Shown: piece after piece, positions 31,473 to 41,635 of the stretch
How the letters are laid out: every line of letters starts with the position of its first letter
How positions within the stretch are numbered: position 1 is the first letter of the stretch
Position numbers and translations under genes: made by a program
The notes under the pieces: model-generated
Told to the model about the DNA's origin: nothing
What the model saw: the letters and a program-made list of their open reading frames with translations, nothing else
Databases searched by the model: none
Assembly: GCF_000227745.2 (NCBI RefSeq)
Contig: NC_018012.1
Location: forward strand, 992,001 to 1,056,000
Length of the DNA: 64,000 nucleotides
Direction: 5' to 3'
Source: Thiocystis violascens DSM 198
Lineage (GTDB): Bacteria > Pseudomonadota > Gammaproteobacteria > Chromatiales > Chromatiaceae

Positions 31473-32324
31473 TCAGAGGTCGTCAACCCAGGAAAACTGA
31501 AAGAGCTGGAGCAAAATTCCAGCGATGCCGCCGCCAAACAGCCCCCCCAGAACCGCTTGCGGAATCTGCTGATGCATGCCAAGACTGGCGGTCTGCCACC
31601 ACAGCCCAGGATCGATATTCGTCAGCGGACCGCTCACCATCCAGACGCTGCCCGCGGCAACGCTGGCGAGAACCGCCATGATCGCGGCCTCGGCCAGATT
31701 GCAGGGAAAGGATGCCTGACAAAACCGATGTGTCAATGCCACCCACCGCCTGACGCTCGCAACGTACAGCACGCCATTGATACTCACCAGAAAGGCCAGA
31801 ACGACAAAAAGCGAGAAAGGCGCCGCATGGAAGGGCTCCGCAATCGCGAGCACCGTTCCCCCGATCGCCCCGGCGGCCAACCCAGCCAATGCCTTGGAGG
31901 CGACGTTCATGGAGCAGCGCGTGGGAAAGCGCACGAGCAGACCGACAGCCGCCGCGATGACGGCGGCGCCCAGCGCCGTGTATACGAAGGCTGACGGTCC
32001 GGTCAACACAATCAACAGAATGACCCCGACGCCAGCACCGATCGCGGAACTGATGAGTGAGATCTCGCGCGCACCGTAGAGGACTGCGGTGACCGCGCCC
32101 GTCACTGCGGCGGCGATCACATAGGTGAATCCGCCAAAACCCAAACCTTTCAATAATTCCGAGAGCCCCGTGAAAAGAGGCGCATAGATCATCCCATGCA
32201 GGCTCCAGATGATTCCGCGGATAAAGGCAAGCCGCAACCGGGAAGCCGCGCTCGGGCGGGGGAGGTCCAGGCTCACTGAAGCGGCCGGACTGCCAGGATT
32301 CGGGGGTTCGTAAGAAATAGCCAT
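31473..32324 (-). CDS. Membrane protein of unknown function
   Basis: I do not recognise this 283-residue protein. After a proline-rich N-terminus (about 1-25) it has roughly seven hydrophobic segments rich in Ala, Gly and Val. One run contains TYVIAAAVTGAVTAVL; another contains SAIGAGVGVILLIVL. Glycine-zipper-like spacing recurs. The start at ATG 32324 is chosen over an upstream ATG at 32429 that lies in the terminator region. It follows the HiPIP gene on the same strand, but an intrinsic terminator separates them. Confidence 0.65.
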   Translation of the reverse strand: MAISYEPPNPGSPAASVSLDLPRPSAASRLRLAFIRGIIWSLHGMIYAPLFTGLSELLKGLGFGGFTYVIAAAVTGAVTAVLYGAREISLISSAIGAGVGVILLIVLTGPSAFVYTALGAAVIAAAVGLLVRFPTRCSMNVASKALAGLAAGAIGGTVLAIAEPFHAAPFSLFVVLAFLVSINGVLYVASVRRWVALTHRFCQASFPCNLAEAAIMAVLASVAAGSVWMVSGPLTNIDPGLWWQTASLGMHQQIPQAVLGGLFGGGIAGILLQLFQFSWVDDL

Positions 32325-32414
32325 AGACTTGAGTTTGAAAAACGTATCACGCAAAAACCGGTTTCCGGCCAGATAAACCGGTCGAACCCTACCTGCAAAA
32401 CCAGAATGAACCAA

Positions 32415-32439
32415 TGAAAAACGGGGCACTCGGCCCCGT
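32415..32439 (-). terminator. Intrinsic terminator of the HiPIP gene
   Basis: On the minus strand, ACGGGGC, a short loop and GCCCCGT are followed directly by TTTTTC. It lies about 36 bp after the HiPIP stop and is the clearest intrinsic terminator in the window. Confidence 0.9.
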
Positions 32440-32474
32440 CTTCGATCTCGCCTGGAGGAGCGAGTCGCTCAGGA

Positions 32475-32837
32475 TCAACCGGCCTTCAGGGTCCAGGAAG
32501 AACACCAGCCATTAACGTTGATCAGCTTGCCGGGGAAGAGCGAACAGCCTTTCCAGTCGCCTTCGCCCTGGTCGGCCAGCATGAACTGGCAGGTCGCGCA
32601 GTGCTGCTCTTCGGCCGGGGCGCCAGGACGGGCGGCGGCGACACGCTCGGACTTGGTGGCGTCCTGATTGTACTTCAGGGCAACCGCGGTCGGGTCATCG
32701 GCGGCGACCGCGTTCGCGGGCGCGGAAGCGCGCGCGGTGCCGAAACCGACCAGGTTGATCATGGGGATGGCCGCGGCGGTACCCAGCATCACTTTGACGG
32801 CGTCGCGACGGCTCTTGCTGATTGGCTTATCGGACAT
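32475..32837 (-). CDS. High-potential iron-sulfur protein (HiPIP)
   Basis: HiPIP is a periplasmic one-electron carrier that feeds the photosynthetic reaction centre in purple sulfur bacteria. The 120-residue precursor has a Tat signal ([13 protein letters not shown]10-R11) with probable cleavage after ARA near residue 37. The four [4Fe-4S] cysteines are C80, C83, C98 and C112. The mature part ([11 protein letters not shown] onward, ending [11 protein letters not shown]) is very close to the Allochromatium-type protein as I remember it. A good AGGAG precedes the ATG, and the gene is monocistronic with its own terminator. Confidence 0.97.
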   Translation of the reverse strand: MSDKPISKSRRDAVKVMLGTAAAIPMINLVGFGTARASAPANAVAADDPTAVALKYNQDATKSERVAAARPGAPAEEQHCATCQFMLADQGEGDWKGCSLFPGKLINVNGWCSSWTLKAG

Positions 32838-32972
32838 TGATGTCACTCCTACTCAGTTAGGTACGGTTGTAGTGATCTCGTCACTCCCGGCATCGTCGCC
32901 GGAAGCCGACCGGCATTGTGCTACAGGAAACCGAAAAAGGCGAGCCGCAAGCCCGAAGATTCGGCGTCGACC

Positions 32973-33446
32973 TCAGTTGAGATAGGTGCCCGCGCCAAGG
33001 TAGCGCGCGGTCCAGTAAGGCGTATCCAAGCGGGCCAGTTGCACCCGATGGCGAGAAGTCGAGGCATGCACGAAGCGATCACTGTCCACCATCAACCCGA
33101 CATGGTAGACGCCCGGTCCCGTCCTGAAAAAGACCATATCGCCCGGACCGGGACGCCCCAGCCTGACTGGCTTCGACGCCCGATGCTGTTCCACGGCGAC
33201 GCGCGGGATCGCAACGCCGGCGACGTGATGTGCGTATTGGGTCAGGCCGCTACAATCGAAGCCCGAGGCGGGCGAGGATCCCCCGTAAACGTAGGGGGTG
33301 CCGATCTGCGACAATCCGGCCAGCACCACCTCGCCACGACGCCCGCTCAAATCCCTGTCGCCCCCCCTCGATGCACAGCCCGATAGGCTCGCCAGAACCA
33401 GAATCCCGATCCACAATCTCGTGCTTCGCGCAAGACACATCTTCAT
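32973..33446 (-). CDS. NlpC/P60 family lipoprotein endopeptidase
   Basis: This 157-residue envelope protein probably cuts peptidoglycan stem peptides. It has a lipoprotein signal with lipobox LSGC (Cys near residue 24). The NlpC/P60 domain follows, with catalytic Cys in GFDCSGLTQ, His in YHVGLMVD and a third polar residue near FVHAST. It is divergent from trxB across a 251-bp spacer and resembles Spr/MepS-type enzymes in length. Confidence 0.93.
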   Translation of the reverse strand: MKMCLARSTRLWIGILVLASLSGCASRGGDRDLSGRRGEVVLAGLSQIGTPYVYGGSSPASGFDCSGLTQYAHHVAGVAIPRVAVEQHRASKPVRLGRPGPGDMVFFRTGPGVYHVGLMVDSDRFVHASTSRHRVQLARLDTPYWTARYLGAGTYLN

Positions 33447-33493
33447 AAATCACACTCGATTCATGTCGCAATCTTTTGTATTTGTAGTTTTAG

Positions 33494-34663
<1,170 letters not shown>

Positions 34664-34701
34664 GGGGCAAGGGCATTAACTATGGGATCTTTGGTATCCC
34701 T

Positions 34702-34742
34702 GAAGCCGTTCGTGGTGAGGCCCTCGAACCATGAACGGCTTC
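34702..34742. repeat. GAAGCCGTTCGTGG repeat, copy 2
   Basis: A hairpin pairs GAAGCCGTTCGTGGT (34702-34716) with ACCATGAACGGCTTC (34728-34742). It lies downstream of trxB. The rest of the 262-bp spacer holds only the short repeat at 34827. Confidence 0.85.
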
Positions 34743-34826
34743 ACGCGCCGAGGCCCGGATCGGAAAATCTTTTTCCGTAAATCGTCAAAAATTAAATTGG
34801 TACGGCCGCCACGCAAACAAACACAA

Positions 34827-34852
34827 CCTTGCCCCTTGCCCCTTGCCCCTTG
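34827..34852. repeat. TTGCCCC heptamer tandem repeat
   Basis: Just over three copies of a 7-bp unit (CCTTGCC frame) stand in tandem in the spacer before the acyltransferase-like gene. A related GGGGCAAGGG lies just after the trxB stop. Confidence 0.7.
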
Positions 34853-34925
34853 AGTCACTCGATCGCGTCGCAATGTACCGACTGACAACCTTGCCCCTGC
34901 CCTTCAGTCAACTGACACCGCCGCG

Positions 34926-36065
34926 ATGTACAAGGTCACAACCCATTCCGCCATCGTGGAGATTTCCGCCGAGCAATGGAATCGTCTCGTCGATCCCGAC
35001 ACCCCTTTTCTGCGGCATGAGTTTCTCGCCGCACTGGAGCGTCACGACGGCGTCGGCGAGAAGTTCGGCTGGCTGCCCCATCACCTGGCCCTGCGCGATC
35101 AGGACGGCCGGCTGCTGGCGGTCACGCCCTGTTATCTGAAGTTCAATTCCTATGGCGAATTCGTCTTCGACTGGGCTTGGGCCGATGCCTACCAGCGTCA
35201 TGGACGGTACTATTACCCAAAACTTGTCGTGGCCTCGCCGTACACCCCCGCGACCGGTTCGCGGCTGTTGACCGGTGCCGCGCCCGAGCGTCGCGCGTAT
35301 GCCCAGGCGCTCATTCAGGGCGCGGTGCGGGTGGCCGAGCAGCTGGACGTGTCCTCGCTGCACTGGCTCTTTACCGCCGCCGACGAGACCGACTGGCTGG
35401 AAGATCAGGGGTTGATGCGGCGGGTTGGCTGCCAATTCCATTGGCACAATCGCGGATACGATTCTTTCGAGTCGTTGCTCGGCGCCTTCACGGCGGAGAA
35501 GCGGAAAAAGATCCACCGCGAGCGTCGCCGCGTGGCGGACAGCGGCGTGCGACTCCGTCGAGTGACCGGGGACGCGGTCACCGAGGCCGAATGGGCGATC
35601 TTCCACCAGCTTTACCGCGACACCTTCGACAAACGCGGCGGCATCCCGACCCTGACGCTCCCGTTCTTTCAGGACATCGGCGAGACCATGGGTCAAAATC
35701 TGCTGCTCGTTCTGGCCGAGCATGGCGGGAATATCGTCGCCGCCGCGTTCAATCTGATCGGCAGTCGTTCGCTCTATGGCCGCCACTGGGGCTGCTTTCA
35801 GGACTTCCATAGCCTGCATTTCGAGGCGTGTTACTATCAGGGACTGGAATACTGCATCGACTGCGGACTGGCGCGCTTCGAACCGGGCGCCCAAGGCGAA
35901 CATAAAATCAGCCGAGGCTTTTTGCCCACGCCGACCTGGTCCGCCCATTGGATCGCCGATCCCGGATTCCGCGCCGCCATCTCCCATTTTCTCGACCAGG
36001 AGACCCGCGAAATGGACGATTATCTGGCGGACATGCACACCCACAGCCCCTATCGCAACCGATGA
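34926..36065 (+). CDS. GNAT/FemAB-like acyltransferase (DUF482 family)
   Basis: The 379-residue protein resembles the COG3146 family, a FemAB/GNAT fold often labelled peptidoglycan-biosynthesis-like. Visible family stretches are [31 protein letters not shown], and the C-terminal [15 protein letters not shown]. Its substrate is unknown. It overlaps aat by ATGA and forms one operon with aat and bpt, both tRNA-dependent aminoacyl-protein transferases of related fold. A tRNA-dependent or amino-acyl role is therefore plausible but not shown. Confidence 0.82.
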   Translation: MYKVTTHSAIVEISAEQWNRLVDPDTPFLRHEFLAALERHDGVGEKFGWLPHHLALRDQDGRLLAVTPCYLKFNSYGEFVFDWAWADAYQRHGRYYYPKLVVASPYTPATGSRLLTGAAPERRAYAQALIQGAVRVAEQLDVSSLHWLFTAADETDWLEDQGLMRRVGCQFHWHNRGYDSFESLLGAFTAEKRKKIHRERRRVADSGVRLRRVTGDAVTEAEWAIFHQLYRDTFDKRGGIPTLTLPFFQDIGETMGQNLLLVLAEHGGNIVAAAFNLIGSRSLYGRHWGCFQDFHSLHFEACYYQGLEYCIDCGLARFEPGAQGEHKISRGFLPTPTWSAHWIADPGFRAAISHFLDQETREMDDYLADMHTHSPYRNR

Positions 36066-36814
36066 TCGCCTTACTCGACCCCCAGGATCGGAACGCGTTT
36101 CCCGATATCGCTCAAGCCCTCCGCGAACCCAATGGTCTGCTGGCGGTCGGCGGCGATCTGACCCCGGCGCGACTCCAGAATGCCTACCGGCGCGGGATCT
36201 TCCCCTGGTTCAACCCTGGCGACCCCATTCTCTGGTGGTCCCCCGATCCGCGTACGATCTTGTTTCCAAAACAGTTGCGGATCTCGCGCAGCCTGGCGAA
36301 ACGGCTGCGTCGACAACCCTTCGTCGTCACGCTCGACCGCGCCTTTCCTTGTGTGATTCGTGGCTGCGCGGCGCCCCGCGAGCCCCACGGCGGCACCTGG
36401 CTGATCCCCGAGATGATCGCCGCCTATGAGGCGTTGCATGCGCGAGGGCTAGCGCATTCGGTGGAAGTCTGGCAGGGCCAGGACTTGGTCGGCGGGCTTT
36501 ACGGCGTCGCCATCGGGCGCGCCTTCTTCGGCGAATCCATGTTCAGCCGCGTCACGGATGCATCCAAGGTCGCGCTGGTGCATCTCTGCCAACAGCTTGA
36601 AAGCTGGAACTTCGGCCTCGTCGACTGCCAGATGCGAACCGACCACCTGATGCGCATGGGCGCCGTCGAAATGCCGCGCGCCGATTTCATTGGCCTGCTG
36701 GATCGGTTCTGCCCGCTTCCCGGACGCGACTTCAATTGGGACGATGGCGTCGTTCAGGTTCCTGATCGCCCAGCATTGCCCAATCCCACGCCAGCGCGTG
36801 CCGAGGCGCCATGA
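36062..36814 (+). CDS. aat: Leucyl/phenylalanyl-tRNA-protein transferase
   Basis: Aat moves Leu or Phe from tRNA to proteins with N-terminal Lys or Arg, making N-degrons for ClpAP. The 250-residue protein has the family motifs [32 protein letters not shown] and GESMFSR. The start at 36062 overlaps the upstream stop (ATGA), and the stop overlaps bpt in the same way. Confidence 0.97.
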   Translation: MIALLDPQDRNAFPDIAQALREPNGLLAVGGDLTPARLQNAYRRGIFPWFNPGDPILWWSPDPRTILFPKQLRISRSLAKRLRRQPFVVTLDRAFPCVIRGCAAPREPHGGTWLIPEMIAAYEALHARGLAHSVEVWQGQDLVGGLYGVAIGRAFFGESMFSRVTDASKVALVHLCQQLESWNFGLVDCQMRTDHLMRMGAVEMPRADFIGLLDRFCPLPGRDFNWDDGVVQVPDRPALPNPTPARAEAP

Positions 36815-37569
36815 GTCAGGAAACCAATCCAAACCGAGGCCGCTATCTCGCCCTTTATATGACCGCCGAGCACCCCTGTTCCTATCTGGAGGGTCGGCAA
36901 GCCCGCACTCTCTTCGTCGATCCGAGCGCCCGCATCGACAATGCCACCTATCAAGTATTGATCGACCAGGGATTTCGGCGCAGTGGCTCTCACATCTACC
37001 GTCCCGCTTGCCGGGGCTGCTCGGCCTGCGTTCCTGTTCGCATTCCCGTGGAGGCATTTCGACCAGACCGCTCCCAGCGGCGCAACTGGAAACGCAACGC
37101 CCTGGATTTCGTGCTCGTCGATACCCCCGCAACCTTCAACCCCGAACATTTCAACCTTTACCGACGCTATCTGGAACGGCGTCATCCCGACGGCAGCATG
37201 GCGGACGATGCCAGCGAGGAGAGTTATCGGCGTTTTCTGGTCGAGCCTTGGGGTGGCGCTACGCGGTTCATCGAATTGCGGCTTGACGGACAACTGGTGG
37301 GCGTCGCTGTCACGGATTGGCTCGACAGCGGACTCTCCGCCGTTTACACGCTGTTCGACCCAGACCACGCCAGGCGCGCGCCGGGCACCTTCGCCGTGCT
37401 GTGTCAGATCGAGACAGCGCGGCGGCTTGGCCTGCAGTCTCTCTATCTCGGCTATTGGATCGAAAAAAGCCAGAAAATGGCCTATAAGGAGCGTTTTCGC
37501 CCGATCGAGACATGGAACGGACGTCGCTGGATGCGTTTCGAGCGATCGGCCGCACTGGATCCAGGGTAA
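36811..37569 (+). CDS. bpt: Aspartate/glutamate leucyltransferase (arginyltransferase family)
   Basis: Bpt attaches Leu to proteins with N-terminal Asp or Glu. The 252-residue protein has the N-terminal Cys motif [10 protein letters not shown] and [12 protein letters not shown], and the core [15 protein letters not shown] and [16 protein letters not shown]. It is coupled to aat by an ATGA overlap. Together the two genes cover both branches of bacterial N-degron tagging. Confidence 0.96.
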   Translation: MSQETNPNRGRYLALYMTAEHPCSYLEGRQARTLFVDPSARIDNATYQVLIDQGFRRSGSHIYRPACRGCSACVPVRIPVEAFRPDRSQRRNWKRNALDFVLVDTPATFNPEHFNLYRRYLERRHPDGSMADDASEESYRRFLVEPWGGATRFIELRLDGQLVGVAVTDWLDSGLSAVYTLFDPDHARRAPGTFAVLCQIETARRLGLQSLYLGYWIEKSQKMAYKERFRPIETWNGRRWMRFERSAALDPG

Positions 37570-37670
37570 ATTCAGCGGCAGGTTCAGGAATTTTGGGCGC
37601 ACGGACAAGCGATGGATTCTTGATCGAAAATCACCGCTCAGCGGTTCTCATTTAGGCGTCATCCGCCATC

Positions 37671-37792
37671 GCAGGAGTCCGCTTGCGGGCGACATGGTTT
37701 GTCAATCGACTTTTGGGTCCGCCAAACCCCGTCGCCCGGAACCAAGCCCGCAGATCCAGGCCCAGAAGTCGCCCGCAAGCGGGCTCCTACGG
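37671..37792. repeat. REP-like inverted repeat, copy 2
   Basis: The outer arms (GCAGGAGTCCGCTTGCGGGC and CCCGCAAGCGGGCTCCTAC) match copy 1. It occupies most of the 328-bp bpt-infA spacer, which otherwise shows no gene. Confidence 0.87.
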
Positions 37793-37897
37793 CAAAATGA
37801 GAATTGCCGATCACCCAGCCACCGTTCCAATCTTGTGGATGTGCTATTATTCCGAAGCTTTAAGAACCAAGTTGCTCGCCTGGAAAAACACACACCC

Positions 37898-38116
37898 ATG
37901 TCAAAAGACGACGTTATTCAGATGGAAGGCACGGTCACCGAGACCCTGCCCAATACCGTATTCAGGGTTGAGCTGGAAAACGGCCATACCGTGACCGCCC
38001 ATATCTCCGGCAAGATGCGCAAGCACTACATCCGCATCCTCACCGGCGACAAGGTCACCGTTGAACTCACGCCCTACGACCTGACCAAGGGACGCATCGT
38101 CTATCGCGCCCGCTGA
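37898..38116 (+). CDS. infA: Translation initiation factor IF-1
   Basis: IF-1 binds the ribosomal A site during initiation. The 72-residue S1/OB-fold protein reads [15 protein letters not shown] at its N-terminus and ends KGRIVYRAR, both standard. An in-frame longer start lies in the REP region and is not used. The aat-bpt-infA order is conserved. Confidence 0.98.
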   Translation: MSKDDVIQMEGTVTETLPNTVFRVELENGHTVTAHISGKMRKHYIRILTGDKVTVELTPYDLTKGRIVYRAR

Positions 38117-38135
38117 CCACCGATTTCATCGGTGG
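38117..38135. terminator. Hairpin between convergent infA and cyclase genes
   Basis: A perfect 8-bp stem (CCACCGAT / ATCGGTGG) with a 3-nt loop follows the infA stop directly. No clear T run follows on either strand. Confidence 0.45.
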
Positions 38136-38197
38136 ACATCCGCCTCGCTTCGCTGCGCGCCCATGTCCCAAGGATCCAGATTGGCTCACTGGGATAT

Positions 38198-39280
38198 TCA
38201 TGGTCCCCACAGCATCTGGTCAACATATTGTTTGACCTTACGATGTCCGGGCGTGTCGATCGCCGTGAATTGCAGATTGGTGCGATAGGAACCTGGGTTC
38301 CCGCTCGAGCGCAGTACCCTGGCGTAGACTTCCACCGTATTTTCCGCGCCAAGTTCGGGTGTCAAGGACATGAGAACCTCCGAATAGGGTGGCAGAATCA
38401 GCGGAAGATCGGCACTCAGGCCGTAATAGCCAAGATCGTTGACCTTGCCGACAAAGCGCTCGGCGAGGATGCGTTTCGCTTCCACTTTGCGAAACACCAC
38501 TGGAAAATCGACCATGATCCGCGGCGACTTGCGGATTTCGATTTCCGGAACGGCAAGCGGGATCGGATAGGTCACGCCCTTTAGCTCATAGAGCGTGACC
38601 GGGTTCGACTTCCCCTTCACCATCACCTCGTTGACGGCGCCCACGTCGATATGGCCCCGCGCGCCCCGATAACTGGTCTCGCTGATCAGAACCTGGCCGC
38701 GGAGGCTGTACCCTTCGATGCGCGCGGCGAGATTGACGGGATCGCCAATCACCGTGTATTCGCTGTAGACCCGGGATCCGAAACTGCCGGCCATCACGTC
38801 TCCGGTGCTAACTCCGATCCCCGCGTAAAGACTCGGTTCGCCGCGCCCCTCGCTGCGCCGATTCATCTCGGCCATGCCCATCTGCATCTCCACGGCGCAG
38901 GCAAGCGCGCGCAGCAAATCGTCGGCGCGGCGCACCGGGGCGCCAAACAGCGCCATGACCGAGTCCCCCATGAACTTGTCGATGACCCCGCCGTGCCGCT
39001 CGATCACCTGGGCCATCAATCCGTAGAAGCGATTCAGCACCTCGACCATGATGTGCGTTGGAAACGACTCCATCAGGGCCGTGAAACCGCGCAGGTCAGC
39101 GATCAGAATCGTCACCTCGGTCCGAAGCACCGGTTGCGATTCCAGCAGAAAATCGTCGAGTTGGGTCGTCAAACGCTCGCGTAGCGCGGCATCGAGCTGA
39201 CAGCGGGCGGCCGAGCCGTAGACATCCTCGATCAGCCCGACCATGCTGGAAAAGAGCAACTGTCTATCTTTGTGCTGCAT
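38198..39280 (-). CDS. Class III adenylate/guanylate cyclase fused to a PilZ domain
   Basis: The 360-residue protein probably makes cAMP or cGMP and also binds c-di-GMP. A short N-terminal helix region (1-55) is followed by the cyclase catalytic domain (about 55-235). Metal-binding Asp residues lie in VTILIADLRGFT and KFMGDSVMALFG; the C-terminal site reads EYTVIGDPVNLAARIE. A PilZ-like domain follows (about 255-350, RKSPRIMVDFPV near its start). The PilZ Arg motif is imperfect, so ligand binding is uncertain. The start at ATG 39280 is supported by GGAG 6 nt upstream. No membrane segment is seen. Confidence 0.85.
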   Translation of the reverse strand: MQHKDRQLLFSSMVGLIEDVYGSAARCQLDAALRERLTTQLDDFLLESQPVLRTEVTILIADLRGFTALMESFPTHIMVEVLNRFYGLMAQVIERHGGVIDKFMGDSVMALFGAPVRRADDLLRALACAVEMQMGMAEMNRRSEGRGEPSLYAGIGVSTGDVMAGSFGSRVYSEYTVIGDPVNLAARIEGYSLRGQVLISETSYRGARGHIDVGAVNEVMVKGKSNPVTLYELKGVTYPIPLAVPEIEIRKSPRIMVDFPVVFRKVEAKRILAERFVGKVNDLGYYGLSADLPLILPPYSEVLMSLTPELGAENTVEVYARVLRSSGNPGSYRTNLQFTAIDTPGHRKVKQYVDQMLWGP

Positions 39281-39416
39281 GGCTCCAAATTGACTCCATC
39301 GGCCGATAAATTGACAATCTTCATGGGTTTTAACCCATCGCTCGGGCAATGCTAGGCGCAAGACATGCATTCCACGCGAGCGTGGCATCCTCAACATCGC
39401 AACCGAGACATCGCGC

Positions 39417-39845
39417 ATGGACCGTTTTACACGAAATTATAGTATCGTACTTGGCCTCGTCATCCTCTTGGCCTTGGGATTCTGGGTCAAATCCGTCTGG
39501 CAGCCGAAGGTCTGGGAACTTGACGAGATCCTGACCTCCCATCCGAGCCTCTCGACCTATCCGTATCAATTCAGAGTACGCGCCTTCAAGGACGGCATTG
39601 CCGTCATTTCCACGCCACGCTCGTTCGATGTCCCGGCGATCCGCTTCCTGGAGATTATCAACCCAAAAGTTGCCGGCAAAAGCCAGGACGACCCTGCCAT
39701 GATCGCCGCCCAGCAGGATCTCATCGACCATCAGAAGCTTGCGATGGGACTGATGCTGGGGCAGCCGGGCGTGACCAGCGTGGACTGGGAACTCGATACG
39801 CAATGGCTGGCCGATCACGGGGTTCATCGCTCCAACAGTCAGTAG
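39417..39845 (+). CDS. Single-pass membrane protein of unknown function
   Basis: I do not recognise this 142-residue protein. One N-terminal membrane helix (SIVLGLVILLALGFWV, about 9-24) leads to a periplasmic domain of about 115 residues with no cysteines and no recognised motif. It is divergent from the cyclase-PilZ gene with a 136-bp spacer, so they may share control. Its stop overlaps the start of a REP-like element. Confidence 0.7.
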   Translation: MDRFTRNYSIVLGLVILLALGFWVKSVWQPKVWELDEILTSHPSLSTYPYQFRVRAFKDGIAVISTPRSFDVPAIRFLEIINPKVAGKSQDDPAMIAAQQDLIDHQKLAMGLMLGQPGVTSVDWELDTQWLADHGVHRSNSQ

Positions 39846-39940
39846 GAGTCTGCTTGCTGGCGATTCGTAGACCGCGGGCGACTTGCAAGCGGCGATCGTC
39901 GCCGCGTTCCTGGTGTTGTCGCCCGCAAGCGGGCTCCTAC
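39842..39940. repeat. REP-like inverted repeat, copy 3
   Basis: The left arm GTAGGAGTCTGCTTGC is slightly diverged; the right arm CCCGCAAGCGGGCTCCTAC is exact. It runs directly into an AAACCGCGTC-type element. The two repeats fill 39842-40034; I see nothing in the remaining 164 bp before the next gene. Confidence 0.85.
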
Positions 39941-40034
39941 CGCGCGCTTGCCCCCGTATTGCCGACCTGCATACCACCCCAATATCCGACCGCGCATTGC
40001 GAAAAGACACCTGCCATACCGGACGCGGTTTAAA
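39938..40034. repeat. AAACCGCGTC inverted-arm element, copy 6 (left arm damaged)
   Basis: The right arm GACGCGGTTTAAA (40022-40034) is exact. The expected left arm reads only ACCGCGC, where the REP copy ends. The REP and this element may have collided. Confidence 0.55.
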
Positions 40035-40198
40035 CTCGCTATAGTGGCCGTCTCGAAATCCTCGCGATTTCCACGCGATCCCAGGCCCTTCGGTCGCAAG
40101 CCACGGTTTGGCGACGCTCCCCGTTCTTCTGCGGGGTGCCGCGCCGGCGGGTTTCTTGGGATCAGAGAGCAGACACTCGCCCCCGGAGAGCCACCCGA

Positions 40199-40705
40199 AT
40201 GCACGGCACAGCGCCAGCCAAACCTCACGCGAACGCCCCTATCGGCCCACGCCGGCGCCTGATCTACAATCTCCTGGCCTGGCTGTGTTTCGGCCTCGGT
40301 TTCGTCGGCATGGTCGTCCCGCTCATGCCGACCACGGTCTTCTGGATCTGCGCCGCCTGGCTGTGGCTGCGCAGCCACCCGCAACGGGTACGCTTTCTGG
40401 TCGATCATCCGCATTTTGGCGCTTCCATTCGCGGTTTTCTCGAACACGGCGAGATCTGCCGGACCGGCAAGACCGCCGCCGTCGGCGGCATGGCGGGCAG
40501 TTATCTGATCTGGTTCGCGCTAGTTCGACCCGGCTGGGTGGCGGGCGTCGCGGTCGCGGCCATTCTCGGCGCGGTCGCGCTCTGGATCGCCACCCGCCCG
40601 GACAGCAAGCGCAAGCCCCCGGCGCAGGTGGCGGTCACGCTTGACCTGGGACGCTGGACGCCAGTCCAAACGGCCACGAAGCCACCCGCCAATCCGCCAG
40701 GCTAG
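40199..40705 (+). CDS. DUF454 (YbaN-like) inner membrane protein
   Basis: The 168-residue protein has the DUF454 core: helices in LAWLCFGLGFVGMVVPLMPTT and GSYLIWFALV, and the short family stretch HPHFGASIRGFLEHG. A third helix ends near RPDSKRK, and the cytoplasmic tail is basic/proline-rich. Function is unknown in the family. It is 3 nt upstream of the CbiX-like gene, so both may work in one process, perhaps tetrapyrrole related. Confidence 0.85.
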   Translation: MHGTAPAKPHANAPIGPRRRLIYNLLAWLCFGLGFVGMVVPLMPTTVFWICAAWLWLRSHPQRVRFLVDHPHFGASIRGFLEHGEICRTGKTAAVGGMAGSYLIWFALVRPGWVAGVAVAAILGAVALWIATRPDSKRKPPAQVAVTLDLGRWTPVQTATKPPANPPG

Positions 40706-40708
40706 CGC

Positions 40709-41533
40709 ATGCGTACCATTCTGCTGATCGATAACGGTTCCCGACGCGCGGAGTCCACGCTGAACCTGCGTCGACTCGCCGCGCGGCTGGCCGAGCGTGC
40801 CGGCGAGCCGGTCCTTCCGGTGTCGCTGCTGCACTCCGACCAGATTCCCGCCGACCGGCTGGACGATCGCCCGGCGGATACCTTCGCGCCCGCGTTGCAT
40901 CGCCTGCTCGCCCAGGGTGCGCGCGACTTCGTCCTGGTGCCACTGTTTTTCGGTCCGAGTCGCGCCCTGACCCAATTCGTGCCGGACACCGCCGCCGCCC
41001 TGACCGACGCCTTCGGCCCCTTTCGGCTGCGGATCGCCCCCGAACTCTGTCCGCTGCCCGACGGCGAACCGCGTCTGACCGAGATCCTGGCCGAGCATGT
41101 CGAACAGACCGCACTCGTCGCGGGGCGCCCGGCCACGCGGGTCGTGTTGGTCGATCACGGGTCGCCCATCCCGGAGGTCACCGCCGTGCGCCGCTGGCTG
41201 AGCGAGCGTCTGGCGCGGCGGCTGGGGCTAAGGGTCAAGGTCGAGGAAGCGGTGATGGAGCGACGCGCGGGAGCGGATTACGATTTCAACGGACCGCTGC
41301 TGGAGGATCTGCTGCGCGCGCTGGCCAACATGGATCGTTCCACCCCCGTCATCCTCGCCATGCTCTTTCTGTCCGCCGGACGCCACGCCGGTCCAGGGGG
41401 CGATATCGCCGAAATCATTGGCCGCGTCGAGTCCGAGCATGCTGGCTTCAGGGTCCATCCCTCGCCGCTGGTCGGCAGTCATCCGGGATTGATCGAGATT
41501 CTTCTGTCCCGCTTAAACTGCGTCACATCGTGA
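40709..41533 (+). CDS. CbiX/SirB-family two-domain protein, one domain degenerate
   Basis: This family inserts metals into sirohydrochlorin. The 274-residue protein has two tandem CbiX-like halves. The second keeps its chelatase residues (H150 in VLVDHGSP and H226 in SAGRHAGPGGD). The first has N9 in LLIDNGSR where His is expected, and GPSRALTQ (near 82-89) where the second His motif should be. The first half may therefore be structural only. The last codons and stop lie inside a repeat element. Confidence 0.88.
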   Translation: MRTILLIDNGSRRAESTLNLRRLAARLAERAGEPVLPVSLLHSDQIPADRLDDRPADTFAPALHRLLAQGARDFVLVPLFFGPSRALTQFVPDTAAALTDAFGPFRLRIAPELCPLPDGEPRLTEILAEHVEQTALVAGRPATRVVLVDHGSPIPEVTAVRRWLSERLARRLGLRVKVEEAVMERRAGADYDFNGPLLEDLLRALANMDRSTPVILAMLFLSAGRHAGPGGDIAEIIGRVESEHAGFRVHPSPLVGSHPGLIEILLSRLNCVTS

Positions 41534-41602
41534 TAGGCCGCTTTGCGAGTGTTCGGACAGGTTGGCATACATCGATAACCGTCAGAGCGGACGCAGTTTA
41601 AA
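41513..41602. repeat. AAACCGCGTC inverted-arm element, copy 7 (compensated arms)
   Basis: The arms TTAAACTGCGTC (41513-41524) and GACGCAGTTTAAA (41590-41602) both carry the CG-to-TG/CA change, so pairing is intact. The left arm encodes the C-terminus of the CbiX-like protein. Confidence 0.88.
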
Positions 41603-41635
41603 TGATTAATAAATTAAAGAGTTAAAGCGTTTCCC

